This document shows, piece by piece, positions 14,436-24,807 of a stretch of DNA of 64,000 nucleotides. The position numbers and the translations under genes were made by a program. The stretch's first letter is position 1. Each line of letters begins with the position of its first letter. The notes below the pieces were generated by a model, which saw nothing but the letters and a program-made list of their open reading frames with translations, searched no databases and was not told where the DNA came from. The DNA is taken from the NCBI GenBank assembly GCA_024244685.1, contig JAAEOJ010000057.1, positions 1 to 64,000 of the forward strand. The letters run 5' to 3'. The DNA comes from Mycoplasma sp. (GTDB lineage Bacteria; Bacillota_I; Bacilli_A; Mycoplasmatales; Metamycoplasmataceae).

Positions 14436-17400
14436 TATTCTACCTCCACTTCTTTAATTTCTTCTTTTTGTTTTTCTTCATCTACATTAACTTCTAATTT
14501 TAAACCTAAACCTCTTAATTCGTAAGCAAGGACATTAAATGATTCTGGCATACCAGCTTTAGGCATAGGCAATCCTGTTGCAAGAGAATTATAAACTCTA
14601 TTACGTCCATCTATATTATCTGATTTATAAGTTAATAACTCTTGAAGAATATTTGTTGCACCATATGATTCAATTGATCATGTTTCCATTTCACCGAATC
14701 TTTGTCCACCATTTTGTGATTTTCCACCTAATGGTTGTTGAGTTATTAATGAATAAGGACCAACAGAACGAGCATGCATTTTATCATCAATCATATGTGA
14801 TAATTTCAGCATATACATAACTCCAACTGAAACTTCATTATCAAATTGATTTCCAGAAGTAGGATCTGTTAACTTAAATTTACCTGTTATTGGTAATTTT
14901 GCTTCTTCTAAAGCAGCATTAATATCTCGAAAATTAATTCCATCAAAAATAGGTGATACAAATTTAACTCCTAATTCTCTAGCTGCCATTCCAAGATGTA
15001 ATTCAAGTACTTGACCAATATTCATACGTGAAGGAACACCTAATGGATTAAGCATAATATCTAAAGGTGTACCATCAGGTAAATGTGGCATATCTTCAAC
15101 TGGTAAAATTCTTGAAATAACACCTTTATTACCGTGACGACCAGCCATTTTATCTCCAACTTTAATTTTACGTTTTTGAGCAATATAAACTTTTACTATT
15201 TTATCTACTCCATCTTCAAGTTTATCTCCGAATTCTCTAGATAATATTTCAATATTAATAACTGTTCCGCCTTTTCCTTGTTTAACTTTTAAAGAAGATT
15301 CTCTTAAATTTTTTGATCTTTGTGAAAAAATAGCAGCGATTAACTTTTCTTCAGGGGTAGAATTTTCTTCTCCACGTGGAGAAACACGACCAACAAGAAT
15401 ATCTCCAGCTGATACTTCTGAACCTATATTTACAATACCATTTTCACCTAAAAATCTTTTTGCATGACTAGAAACATTAGGTAATTCTGTAGTCATTTCA
15501 TCATCACCAACTTTTGATTTTCTAAATTGTAATGAATACTCCTCTATATGAACGGAAGTGTAAACATCATCTTTGACTAAACGCTCTGAAAGAATAATAG
15601 CGTCTTCATAATTAAAACCATTTCAAGTTGTAAATGCAACAAGAACATTTTTACCTATAGCTAATTCACCGTTCTCGAAAGATGAACCATCAGTAAGAAT
15701 TTGATTCGCATTTACTTTATCTCCAACTTTAACAATTGGTTTTTGTGAAATCATTGTTCCTTGATTAGATCTTTCAAAAGTTCTCAGTAAATAACTTTGT
15801 GTTTTTGAACCATGTTTTACTTTAACTTCATTTGAATCAACAAAAATAACTTCTCCATCTTTATCAGTTCTAATATTCATAGCTGAAGAGGCTGCAATTT
15901 CTGATTCAATACCAGTTGCAACTAAAGGGGCTTCTGTTTTAATTAAAGGAACCGCTTGACGTTGCATATTAGAACCCATAAGTGTACGGTTAGCATCATC
16001 ATTTTCTAAAAAGGGAATACATGATGCAGCAACTGAAGCTATTTGTTTTGAAGAAACATCAATATAGTTAACTTCAGAAGCTTGAACTATTGTATAATTA
16101 CCATCTTTACGAACTGTAATTGTCTTATCTGTTATTTTTCCATCGTTATCTAATTGAACTGTTGATTGAGCAAAAGTTTTACCAATTTCTTCTATGGCTG
16201 ATAAATAAATTGGTTCTTTTATAACTTGACCATTTTTAACTGGAAAATAAGGAGTTTCAATAAAACCAAGTTTATTTATTTTTGAATAATTAGCAAAATT
16301 TAATATAAGACCAATATTAGGACCTTCTGGAGTTTCGATAGGACAAATACGCCCATAATGTGTTGGGTGTACATCACGAACATCAAATTGCGCGGTATCT
16401 CTATTAAGACCACCAGGACCTAAAGATGTAATTCTTCTTTTATTAGAAATTTCTGCTAATGGATTAATTTGATCCATAAATTGTGAAAGTTGAGACGAAT
16501 TAAAAAATGCTTTAAACTGATTAAAAATCGGTTTATTATTAGTGATATTTTTTGGAGTAATTTTATCAGTTTCTTTTGATGACATTCTTTCTTTTGCGTT
16601 TTTTTCCATTTTTGTAAGACCAATTCTAAATTGGTTTTCTAATAACTCTCCAACAGGAACAATCCTTTTGTTTTTAAGTGAATCTGCATCATCATCTTTA
16701 CCTATATTAATTGCAATATTGAAATAATATGAAAATGAAGCAATAATATCTGAAATAGTTAAATGTAATTCTTCAATTAATGGATCTATACCAATTACAT
16801 TAATTGGTTCTTCATCTTGTTCCATATCTTTTCTTGTTGAAAACACTTTAACTGAAATTACTTTAATTCTATCTTTTAATTTTGGATTATTTTCTAATTG
16901 AGCACCATAAATTTTAGGTGTAATTCCTTTAATAATATTTGATTCTAATTTTTTTGTATTAAATGCTTCTTGAATTTCTTTTGCTTTTTCAAAATTAATT
17001 ATAAGTCCTTTTTTGAAAAGAACTTCACCTTTTTTTGTTGTTAAATCTTCAGCTAAAAAAGTTCCGTTAATTCTATCAATTAAATTAAGTTTTCTTTGAA
17101 GCATAAATCTACCTGTTTTAGATAAATTATATCTACGAGTATTAAATAAAAGATTTGAAATAAGATTAGATTTAGAGTCTTCAGTTATACGATCACCTTT
17201 TCTAATTACACGATGAAGAGCTTCTAATGCTTCTTCTTCTGTGGCATGTTTATCTTTTGTAAATGTATTTTCTAAAAGTTCTGAAGTTCCAAAAGTTTCT
17301 CTAATATTATCTTTTGACATCCCTAAAGACCTTAAAAATAGAGATAAAGGTAAAAATCTGTTTTTATCTAATCTAATTTTTATCCAAGGTGTTGAAGTAC

Positions 17401-18256
17401 CTGTTACTCTATGAAAAACTTCTATTCATGAACCAAGTTGCGGTAAAATTTCTAATTTATTAATTAAATCATTACCTCCTTGCTGATTTAATCCATAATA
17501 TGCACCTGGAGATCTAATTAGTTGTGAAACAATTATTTTTTCTGATCCATTAATTAAAAAAGTTCCACCTTTTGTCATCATTGGCATTGAACCAAAAACT
17601 ACTTCATTAGCAATAATTCCGTAATCTTTAGCTTTCTTTGACTCTCTTTTTGTTGCAGAATTTTTTGTTAAATCAGAAGCATTCTTAATTAGAAGAGAAA
17701 CATCAATTTTATCAATAACTTCTCCAGTTTCTTCATTTATAATTTGAATTTTACTTTGATTCTTATCAATAACTTTATTTAATTGAACATCTTTTAAATT
17801 AACTAAATCAGAATCCTCTGGATTCTCAATATTAATTCTTAAAAGTACAGCTCTTATTTTAGCTTCGTATGTTGTACCTTTTTGTTTTTGTAATTTTAAT
17901 CAACCATATTCAGTTGATGGTGCGGATTCAATATCTGATAATAATTTTTGAACTGTTTTGTTATTTCCTTTTTTTCTAGCGATAATACTTTTTTCTTTTT
18001 TCTCTTCTCTTTCTTCTATTGGTGTCAAAAAAGTTAAAGTTTTACTTAAAAAATGTATTGAAGTTTTTCCTGAAGTTGAAATAATTGGATATATAGACTC
18101 AATAGACTCTTTAAGTCCTTCGCTTATTAATTTTTGAAAAGAATCTTTTTGAACTGATAATAAATCAGGCATTGATAAATTATTTGTTGTTTTTGAGTAA
18201 TCCCTTCTTTCTGTAATTGGTCCAAATTTTTTCAATTTATATTTTTTGTTAGCCAT
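14435..18256 (-). CDS. rpoB: RNA polymerase beta subunit
   Basis: Beta subunit of RNA polymerase, 1273 residues. Recognisable blocks include the rifampicin-pocket region ([18 protein letters not shown]), [32 protein letters not shown], and the C-terminal [15 protein letters not shown] block that contacts beta'. It ends with an acidic tail (EEVEVE). The ATG at 18256 has a weak AGAGG-type site. Upstream, between it and rplL, are a hairpin (18354-18383) and AT-rich -10-like sequences, so rpoBC may have its own promoter as well as read-through from rplJL. It is translationally coupled to rpoC. Confidence 0.97.
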
Positions 18257-18353
18257 TTTTCCTCTTTCGTTATTCCTCTTTTTAGGGATTATTATATTTA
18301 GAATATGCTTTCAAAGTATAACATATTTTTTAAATTATTACAAAAAATAAATT

Positions 18354-18383
18354 AAAAAAAATAGCTATAAAAATGCTATTTTT
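18354..18383 (-). terminator. Terminator or attenuator between rplL and rpoB
   Basis: Minus-strand stem AAAAATAGC / GCTATTTTT with a nine-base loop and trailing T-run, just after the rplL stop (18390). In many bacteria partial termination here sets the ratio of L7/L12 to RNA polymerase. Minus-strand hexamers TATACT and TATAAT (about 18285-18320) could serve a separate rpoB promoter. Confidence 0.7.
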
Positions 18384-18389
18384 AATTAA

Positions 18390-18758
18390 TTAAGAAAGTT
18401 CTACTTCAGCTCCTGCTGCTTCTAACTTACCTTTAATATCATCTGCTTCTTCTTTTTTAATATTTTCTTTAATTACTGCTGGTGCTGATTCTACCATTTT
18501 TTTAGCATCCATAAGTCCTGCTCCAGTAATTTCTTTAACTGCTTTAATAACAGCAACTTTATTTCCTCCAATTGATTTTAAGTTAACTGTAAATTCAGTT
18601 TTTTCTTCAGCTTGTTCCGTTGCTGGACCTGCTGCTACTGCTACTGCTGTAGGATCAATACCAAACTCTTCTTTCATTGCATCAATAAGTTCCATAACTT
18701 CTTTGATGTTCATTTCTTTTAGTGAATCAATAAATGATTTTTTTGTTAATTTAGCCAT
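18390..18758 (-). CDS. rplL: Ribosomal protein L7/L12
   Basis: Stalk protein of the large subunit, 122 residues. The N-terminal dimerisation helices and an Ala/Thr-rich hinge ([18 protein letters not shown]) lead into the conserved C-terminal factor-binding domain with [32 protein letters not shown] precedes the ATG. It follows rplJ after 19 bases in the same transcription unit. Confidence 0.98.
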   Translation of the reverse strand: MAKLTKKSFIDSLKEMNIKEVMELIDAMKEEFGIDPTAVAVAAGPATEQAEEKTEFTVNLKSIGGNKVAVIKAVKEITGAGLMDAKKMVESAPAVIKENIKKEEADDIKGKLEAAGAEVELS

Positions 18759-18777
18759 AATTTATTAGCCTCCTATT

Positions 18778-19281
18778 TTATTTGGAATCACTTAAATGTC
18801 CTTCTTCTTTTAATAAATTAAGTGATATACCAATTTGTTTGATTGGTGCAAGAAGTGAATTTGCAAGCATTCCAAGTGCTTCTTCCATTGAAGGTAAAGA
18901 AGCTACTAATTGTAATTCTTCTAATCCAATAACCTTGCCTTCATATGTTCCTGCTTTTAGTTTTAGAGCTTTATTCTTTTTAGCGAAATTAGCTAGTATT
19001 TTTGCTGGTGAAATATCATCAGACATTCCAAAAGCATAAATGTTTGGTCCAGTTAATTCTGCATTAATATCTTCAAAACCATTTTCTTTGGTTGCAATTT
19101 TAAAAATTCTATTTTTATAAACTGTTAATTCAACATCTTTTTCTTGAAGTTGTAAACGTAGTTCTTGTAATTGAGCAACTGTTAAGCCATGATATTCAGC
19201 TACAACAATAGATTTAGATTTTTTTAACTTATCAGAAATTATCTTGACTTGTTTTTCTTTCGCTTTTCTTATTGTACTCAT
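18778..19281 (-). CDS. rplJ: Ribosomal protein L10
   Basis: Stalk base protein that carries L7/L12 dimers, 167 residues. I start it at the ATG at 19281 (MSTIRKAKEKQ), which has an excellent AGGAGG eight bases upstream. An in-frame upstream ATG at 19305 would bury that site in the coding region. Conserved core: VAEYHGLTVAQLQELR, VYKNRI, GPN-x-AF, LASLPSMEEALG-like LVASLPSMEEALGML. It is the first gene of rplJ-rplL and is preceded by an L10-type autoregulatory leader. Confidence 0.97.
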   Translation of the reverse strand: MSTIRKAKEKQVKIISDKLKKSKSIVVAEYHGLTVAQLQELRLQLQEKDVELTVYKNRIFKIATKENGFEDINAELTGPNIYAFGMSDDISPAKILANFAKKNKALKLKAGTYEGKVIGLEELQLVASLPSMEEALGMLANSLLAPIKQIGISLNLLKEEGHLSDSK

Positions 19282-19395
19282 TAAACCTCCTATAATTTTG
19301 CTCATACTTAAATTGAAATATAGTTAATATTTAAAAACGAGAATACACTCGGCAACTTTATTAAGGTATATACCTGTTGCGGTCTTTATGTATGG
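19282..19395 (-). ncRNA. L10 leader (rplJL autoregulatory mRNA element)
   Basis: The ~114-base leader starts after a TATAAT at 19403-19408. It folds like the Firmicute L10 leader: GCAAC (19380-19376) pairs with GTTGC (19356-19352) and encloses a GGTA/TACC hairpin. The conserved GCCGAG motif follows as part of a CGAG/CTCG hairpin (19351-19338). L10-L12 complexes bind such leaders to repress rplJL. The match is by eye to the known pattern. Confidence 0.8.
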
Positions 19396-19473
19396 CTTTT
19401 ATATTATACACAAATATTTTTTTAATTTTAAAAAAGAAAAATTATATAAAAATATATTTAAAAAATTAGTAAA

Positions 19474-21540
19474 TTATTTTTTATTTTTTTGTTTTGACTT
19501 TTTTTGTTTTAACTTTGCTAATCTCTCTAGTTTTAATTGTTGCTCAAATTTTTTTAATTCAGATTGTTTTTTTATTCTTTTTGCTTCTATTTTGTTTTGT
19601 TGTATTAATTTTTCTTCCGCATCTTTTTCTTTCTCATATAAGAATTTCTTCATTTTTTCTATTTTTTCTTGTTTTCTTTTAGCTTTTTTTTCTTTTCATG
19701 AGGATAAGTTTCTTAATTTTATATCCTGCGTTTTTATAATTTCTAATTTTTTCTCTTCTTTTAAAATTTTAAGTTCTTTTATTTTTCTTATTTTTAATTC
19801 TTTTGTTATTTGAATTTCAATTCTTTTAATTTCTTTTGTTCTTTGGATTTCAATTCTTTTAAGTTCTTTTAACTTCCTAATTCTTCTTAATTCAATTTCT
19901 TTTGTTCTTTGGATTTCAGCTTTTTCTTTAGCCTTTTCAGCTAAAAAGTTTTCTCTAATTGCATTATCTGTTTCTTTTGCTATTATTATTGATTCAAAAG
20001 GTTGTAGTGTATTTGGAAGGTTGTTATATTTTTTATATCCATAAGATGAATAAATAACTTCTCCACCTTTTTTAGGTATTATAATAGACTTTTCTTTTTT
20101 AGATAAATTTATTAAAAAATGAACTTCCTTTCTTTTATAAGATCTAATTATATGAATAACACCTATACCTAATCTTTGAATTTTTATTTTATAAGAACCA
20201 TATTTCATAATAGGAGATAATTTACTATTTTTTATTAAACCAATAATTGTTTTATAAAAATTCATTGGTGAGTGAATGTCTCTAAACTGTATCTCGACAT
20301 TTACTAATCTATAATTTTGAGAAATTGGTGATATTGTTTTATCTGAAAGAGAAAATCCTCCATTTTTATTGCTGTTTCAAGGCATTAATGATTTTGCATT
20401 AATTGGATTTTGTAATATTTGTGCCTGCATAAATCTTTTTTCTGAAATTCCTAAATCAGCTAAAGCTCTTTTTCTTTCGTTAATTGTTTCATCATGAAAA
20501 TTATTTAAGTTAGTTAATTCTAAATTTTTAATTCCTAATTCATCACCATAGTAAATACATGCTGATGAAGAAGTTGAAAGTAAAAGTAAACCTAATGATT
20601 TAGCCGATTCATGGGCATATTGACCTTCATCTCCTCATCTTGAAGTAATTCGACCTATATTGATTGAACCAAATGTAATAATATCATTGTTTGCTTTAAC
20701 GTGTTTAGATAATTCTTTAACAAGTTTATTTTGAGAAAAATTTCCTATTACATCTAAACCATATTTTTCGGAACAACCAATATATGGCATTGTATTAATT
20801 TGCATATAATCAAATAACTGATTTGCACCCTCTGTAAATTCGTTTGCTGCTTCAGGAATTAATTTATCTGTTTTTCCGATTACTATTATTGAATTATTAA
20901 TATTTTTAATTGCTAAATAAAATTTTCGTAACTCTTTTAATGTAATTCTAGTCATAAGTTCTTTAGTGTAATTGTTAATATTTTCAAAATTAGTAAAAGT
21001 AAATCCAGCAACTCCTAAGTTGCTTCAAAATTTAACGACATCTATAAATTTTTTTAAGGTCTCATCAGAAGATCAGTTTAATGATACTTCTTGTGTTTTA
21101 CTATCAATAATATAGAATGACTTTGTTTTTTCATCATATTTATAATTACCTATCTCAATATCTTCGTTTTTATTATTTCTAAAATCAATTATATTTTCAA
21201 AAGATTGTGTTTGTTCAATTGAAGCTTTAAATCAATTGTGAGATTCTGAAATAGAGCCAATATTTAAGTCTAAAATTATATATATATTTTTAGATTTAGC
21301 AATTGAAATAATTCTCCTTAAATCATTAATTGTTCCAAATTCTTTTGAAATATTTTTATAATTATGCCCAAAATCTAATCCATGTGTTGCAAATAAATCT
21401 GGCAAAATAATAGCATCAACTCCTAAGAAGCTAAAATATTCCATTTTATCTCCTAAACCTCTTAAATCTCCTACTCCATTTCCTGAATAATCTTTAAAAT
21501 ATCTTGGGTGCACTTCATAAAATAATAGTTTTTTATTCAT
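19474..21540 (-). CDS. GH13-fold protein with lost active site and charged helical tail
   Basis: 688-residue protein related to alpha-glucosidases and alpha-amylases. The N terminus has the family hallmark (YEVHPRYFKDYSGNGVGDLRG, residues ~7-28) and SRWGDEGQYAH is kept. The catalytic regions are gone. Region I DxxxNH reads DLNIGS (from D91). In region II, GVDGFRxD reads GVAGFTFT, so T183 replaces the nucleophile Asp. In region III the acid/base Glu is replaced in VIGKT (K223). In region IV the NHD motif is missing before SRW302. From about residue 525 to the end lies a ~160-residue Lys/Glu/Arg-rich predicted coiled coil with near-repeats of EIQRTKEI. Several UGA Trp codons are used. The ATG at 21540 has AGGAG, with TATAAT at 21571-21576. 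It is likely a non-catalytic protein; its role is unknown. Confidence 0.85.
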
Positions 21541-21570
21541 TACTTCTCCTTGGATATTAATAATATAAAA

Positions 21571-21576
21571 ATTATA
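21571..21576 (-). promoter_or_regulatory. -10 element upstream of the GH13-like gene
   Basis: Perfect minus-strand TATAAT (preceded by TTG) in the 84-base gap after pgsA. It would give a leader of about 24 bases that includes the AGGAG site. Confidence 0.45.
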
Positions 21577-21624
21577 CAAAAAATATTAAGTAATTATTTT
21601 AATTGTTTTTTTATTAAAAATATA

Positions 21625-22239
21625 TTATTTTAATTTAATTAATTTTTTAATATTATAAAAATACTTAGCGCCAGAAAATAAAGAAAATATTGTTGAAATA
21701 TACATTGGTATATTATAAATAAAGAAAGTTAATTGTTCAGGGTTTTTTTTAAATCAAATAGGTGTTAAGAAAAATGCTAAAATAACTGAGATTGATTGTG
21801 CAACTGTTTTTAGTTTTCCTCAAATATTTGCTGCTATAACTTTATTGTTTGCTGCTGATATGGTTCTTGTTGCATCAACTAATATATCTCTTAAAATCAT
21901 TAAAATGACTAAATATATAGGAATGATTCTTAAAAAGGATAAAGCAATCAAAGATGAAGAAATCATAAACTTATCAGCTAAAGGATCAAATAATTTACCA
22001 AAAGAAGTTACAGTATTTGTTTTTCTTGCAATATAACCATCAATATAATCTGTAATCATAGCAAAAATAAATATGATGCCTGCAGCTATAAAAATTTGTA
22101 ATTGCTTTGAATTTTTTAAATTTTGATAATTGAATAAATTTAATGATGAATCTATTGTTATACAAACATAAGATAACAAAGAAATAAAAGGGATAACCAA
22201 AATTAATCTTAATATTGTGAATTTATTTGCTGTTGTCAT
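21625..22239 (-). CDS. pgsA: CDP-diacylglycerol-glycerol-3-phosphate 3-phosphatidyltransferase
   Basis: Integral membrane CDP-alcohol phosphatidyltransferase, 204 residues, making phosphatidylglycerophosphate. The signature DG-x2-AR-x8-G-x3-D-x3-D is complete in DYIDGYIARKT...GKLFDPLADKF. About five or six hydrophobic segments are present. Two UGA Trp codons interrupt it under the standard code. Its ATG (22239) overlaps the preceding gene by 17 bases, with GGAAT-type spacing, so the two are probably coupled. It supplies the precursor for cardiolipin synthase (cls, 53464). Confidence 0.93.
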
Positions 22240-22741
22240 ATTTATATTCCTTTTTTAATCTATTTATTTGATTTTTTTTAAAAACTTCAAATTCTGCTTT
22301 AAAAGATTCTTTCTCAGTTTGCTTTTCAAGGTCGCCAAAAAATTTTATAGATTTTGGGCATTGTTTAATTCAATTATTTGATTTTGTTTTAGATATAATT
22401 AAAAAATTTTCTAATATTTTAGGATCTTTTGAAATGAATTTATATAAATTATCTTTTTTAATTCTATATAGTTCTTTTTTTGCATAATTATTTATTGTTG
22501 ACATCTTCTCTTTTCCAATAGAAGGTTTAAATTTTTCTAATTTTTTATTATTTAAATTAACTAAAATACCAATTAAAATTGAAACCTTGCCTTTAGCCAT
22601 TGATTCTTCTTGTTTTTGTTGCTTCAATATTTCTTTTTCCTGTTTTCTCTTTTTTTTATCTAATATAGCAGAGAAAAAAAGGAAACCAATAACTATAGTA
22701 ATTAAAACACCTAAAATAATCCACATTGTCATACCTTGCAT
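22223..22741 (-). CDS. Membrane-anchored protein of unknown function
   Basis: 172 residues, not recognised. One N-terminal membrane segment (MWIILGVLITIVIGFLFF) is followed by a basic, charged linker (KKKRKQEKEILKQQKQEE) and a cytosolic domain of about 120 residues rich in Lys, Ile and Phe. There is one UGA Trp. The ATG at 22741 has GGAG six bases upstream. It overlaps pgsA by 17 bases in the same direction, which suggests coexpression with phospholipid synthesis. The architecture (anchor plus coiled linker) resembles small membrane-tethered adaptors, but no motif supports a function. Confidence 0.75.
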
Positions 22742-22797
22742 AAAAACTCCTTTTAATTATTTTTTTATTATACCAAGACTAATTAACAAGTGTAAAT

Positions 22798-22822
22798 AAA
22801 AAAGAGAATAATTCTCTTTTTT
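22798..22822. terminator. Terminator of rnpB
   Basis: Inverted repeat AAAAAAGAGA / TCTCTTTTTT around ATAAT, directly at the 3' end of RNase P RNA. Confidence 0.8.
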
Positions 22823-23141
22823 GCACTTATAAGCCGCGTTTTGTACCATTGCTGGCGCTAATAATTTATCTAATCTTACGATTCCAAAATTGAATTAAAT
22901 TCTTCTCTTTTGGTTCCCCTACCATAATTTGGGTTTCTAGCTCGTGGTGTTTACCGCGTTTCATTTCCAGGTCGCCCCTTCTCGTCTCTGTGGCACTTTA
23001 GGTTATAACTATAAATAGTTTTTTACCTGACGTCTAAGCTTATCCTTATTAGGGATAACACGAACACTACAACCATCTCAGGTTGTGCTAGCGCGGACTT
23101 TCCTCTACAATTTTAATAAATGCAGTAATTAGCCGGTGCTA
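22823..23141 (-). ncRNA. rnpB: RNase P RNA (type B)
   Basis: About 319 bases. The minus strand carries the diagnostic GAGGAAAGTCCGCGC near the 5' end, the ACAACCTGAGATGGTTGTAGTG stem region in shortened form, and the 3' ACAAAACGCGGCTTATAAGTGC. GCAC at the 5' end pairs with GTGC at the 3' end as the outer P1 helix. TATAAT lies about ten bases upstream (23147-23152), overlapping the stop codon of the next gene. The ends are estimated. Confidence 0.92.
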
Positions 23142-23151
23142 TATTATTATA

Positions 23152-23472
23152 TTATATTTCATTAATTTTTTTCTTAATTTCTTCTATATCTTTTTTTATT
23201 GATAAATTAGAAGACTCCTCTGCTTTTAGTAGTTGTTTTTTTAAAACATCGATTTCTAGTTTTAACTCTTCTAATTCTTCTTGCTTATCTGAAATAAATT
23301 CATTTTTTTCAATCAATTGTCTTTTTAGTATATCAATTTCTGATTCATAAAACTTATAATCCAATAAAATTTTATCTAAATATTCATCCACTTCTTTTGC
23401 ATTGTAACCTGATAACTCGGTTTTAAATTTTTTGTTTAATATTAATTCTGATTTTAAGTTTATTTTTCTCAT
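23152..23472 (-). CDS. DivIVA/GpsB-like cell-division protein
   Basis: 106 residues. The N-terminal membrane-curvature domain of the DivIVA/GpsB family is recognisable (FKTELSGYNAKEVDEYLDKI, residues ~16-35). It is followed by a continuous heptad-type coiled coil to the C terminus (IDILKRQLIEKNEFISDKQEELEEL and onward). It probably organises the division site or pole. The start has no ribosome-binding site; a small inverted repeat (TACATT/AATGTA) overlaps the ATG region. It is short compared with Bacillus DivIVA (164 residues) and closer to GpsB (98). Confidence 0.85.
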   Translation of the reverse strand: MRKINLKSELILNKKFKTELSGYNAKEVDEYLDKILLDYKFYESEIDILKRQLIEKNEFISDKQEELEELKLEIDVLKKQLLKAEESSNLSIKKDIEEIKKKINEI

Positions 23473-23538
23473 ACATTTATTTTAATGTATTTATAATAAA
23501 AATAAAAAACATTTTTTAAAAATAGTGAATTATAAAAA

Positions 23539-24807
23539 TTATTCATCGTTTAAGTTTATTTCATAAGATTTATATTTTCCATGTTTTTTTAATTTTATTT
23601 TATCAAAAATATAATTTATTGTTAATGAAGTAGGTATTAATAATAAATAAAGTAATAAAGGTCATATCAAGTTTAAAATTGTATTTGTATCAGGTTGATA
23701 TAAAAATTCTCTATAAGTATCTATTGTATATGTGAATGGTATTATAGGGTGTATTATTTGGAAAAAGCCAACTTGTAATTCAACTGGAAACGTTCCTGAA
23801 GCAGAAACTAATTGCATAATTAATAATATTAATACTATAAAAGAGCCTATTTCTCCCATTCTAAATGCAAATGCTATTGATTGAACTATTAAAGAAAATA
23901 TTGTGGAAACAAATAAACTATAAATAATTAAATAGAATCAACTAATATTAATATTTAAACCTATAGCAAGTGAAATTAATAACAATAATAGCGTTTGTAT
24001 TCAACCAGTACAAATTCAAAGAATGCTTCTTGAAAAATAGTTTTTTATAGTTTTTGCTTGTGTTGAATATTTACCATGTCTATGGTTTTTATATAAAAAT
24101 ACCATCATAACACAACCAGCTCAAATTCCAATAGAAAAGAAATAAGGGAGCATTCCTTGGCCATAATCATTTATTGTATCTGAACCCATTCCTTTAAAAT
24201 TTGTTATTTTATTTACTAAAGAAACTCCTCCTATTATATCAAGAACCATTTTTGTTTTATTTAAGTTATTAGGAATAATATCTTTTATAATTTTAAAAAA
24301 TATATCTTTATGTAGAGAATAAATTTGAGAACGCATCTCTAATAATTCTGCTTGTAAATAGTTATTTTTATATGAAACATAAAATATAATTTTAGGTATA
24401 ACAAAATTTGAATTTGGATTTTTGGCTATATCTTGAATTGTTTTTTTTATTTTTGTTCCAAAATTTTCTGGAATTATAATTGCTGCTTGATATTTATTAG
24501 AATCAACTGCTTTTTCAATATCTTTTTGAGTTTTATAGACAGAAGGAGCTTCTTTAATATCCATATATAATTTATCTGTAGCTGTTTTTAATTCGTGTTT
24601 ACCATTAAAATATTTTTTGTAATTTTGATTATTACCCAATTCCATTACAACAACATTAGCTGCATTCATTTTATGCATAGGATTTTTAAATGCACTCAAA
24701 AATATACCGCTATAAACGGCTGGAACAAATAAAATTATAATTAATGAAAATATACCTCATCTTTTATTTCTTATATTATTTATTTCTTCTTTAATTATGT
24801 TTCACAT
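23539..24807 (-). CDS. YhgE/Pip-like ABC-2-type membrane protein (second of a pair)
   Basis: 422 residues, with an N-terminal membrane segment after MWNIIKEEINNIRNKRWG. A large soluble, probably external domain follows (~35-200), ending in GGVSLVNKITNFKGMG...YGQGMLPYFFSIG. Then come about five membrane helices (IGIWAGCVMMVFLY, LLLLLISLAIGL and others), with the P-x2-PFTYTIDTYRE segment typical of ABC-2/YhgE-Pip C termini. Several UGA Trp codons interrupt it. Its ATG overlaps the upstream paralogue by 17 bases and has GGGGGA before it. No ATPase gene is adjacent. Family members are linked to phage adsorption and ESX-type export; the role here is unknown. Confidence 0.82.

Noticed and set aside
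19282-19305. Longer L10 starting at 19305
   Set aside because: The AGGAGG site lies between the two ATGs and fits only the downstream one; family N termini match it.
19388-19813. Plus-strand Phe/Cys-rich open frame
   Set aside because: Antisense of the Lys/Glu-rich tail of the GH13-like gene; Lys codons read backwards give Phe.
20635-21579. GH13-like gene as a set of broken pseudogene fragments
   Set aside because: All breaks are UGA codons that read as Trp in this organism, several at positions where the family has Trp; the frame is continuous.
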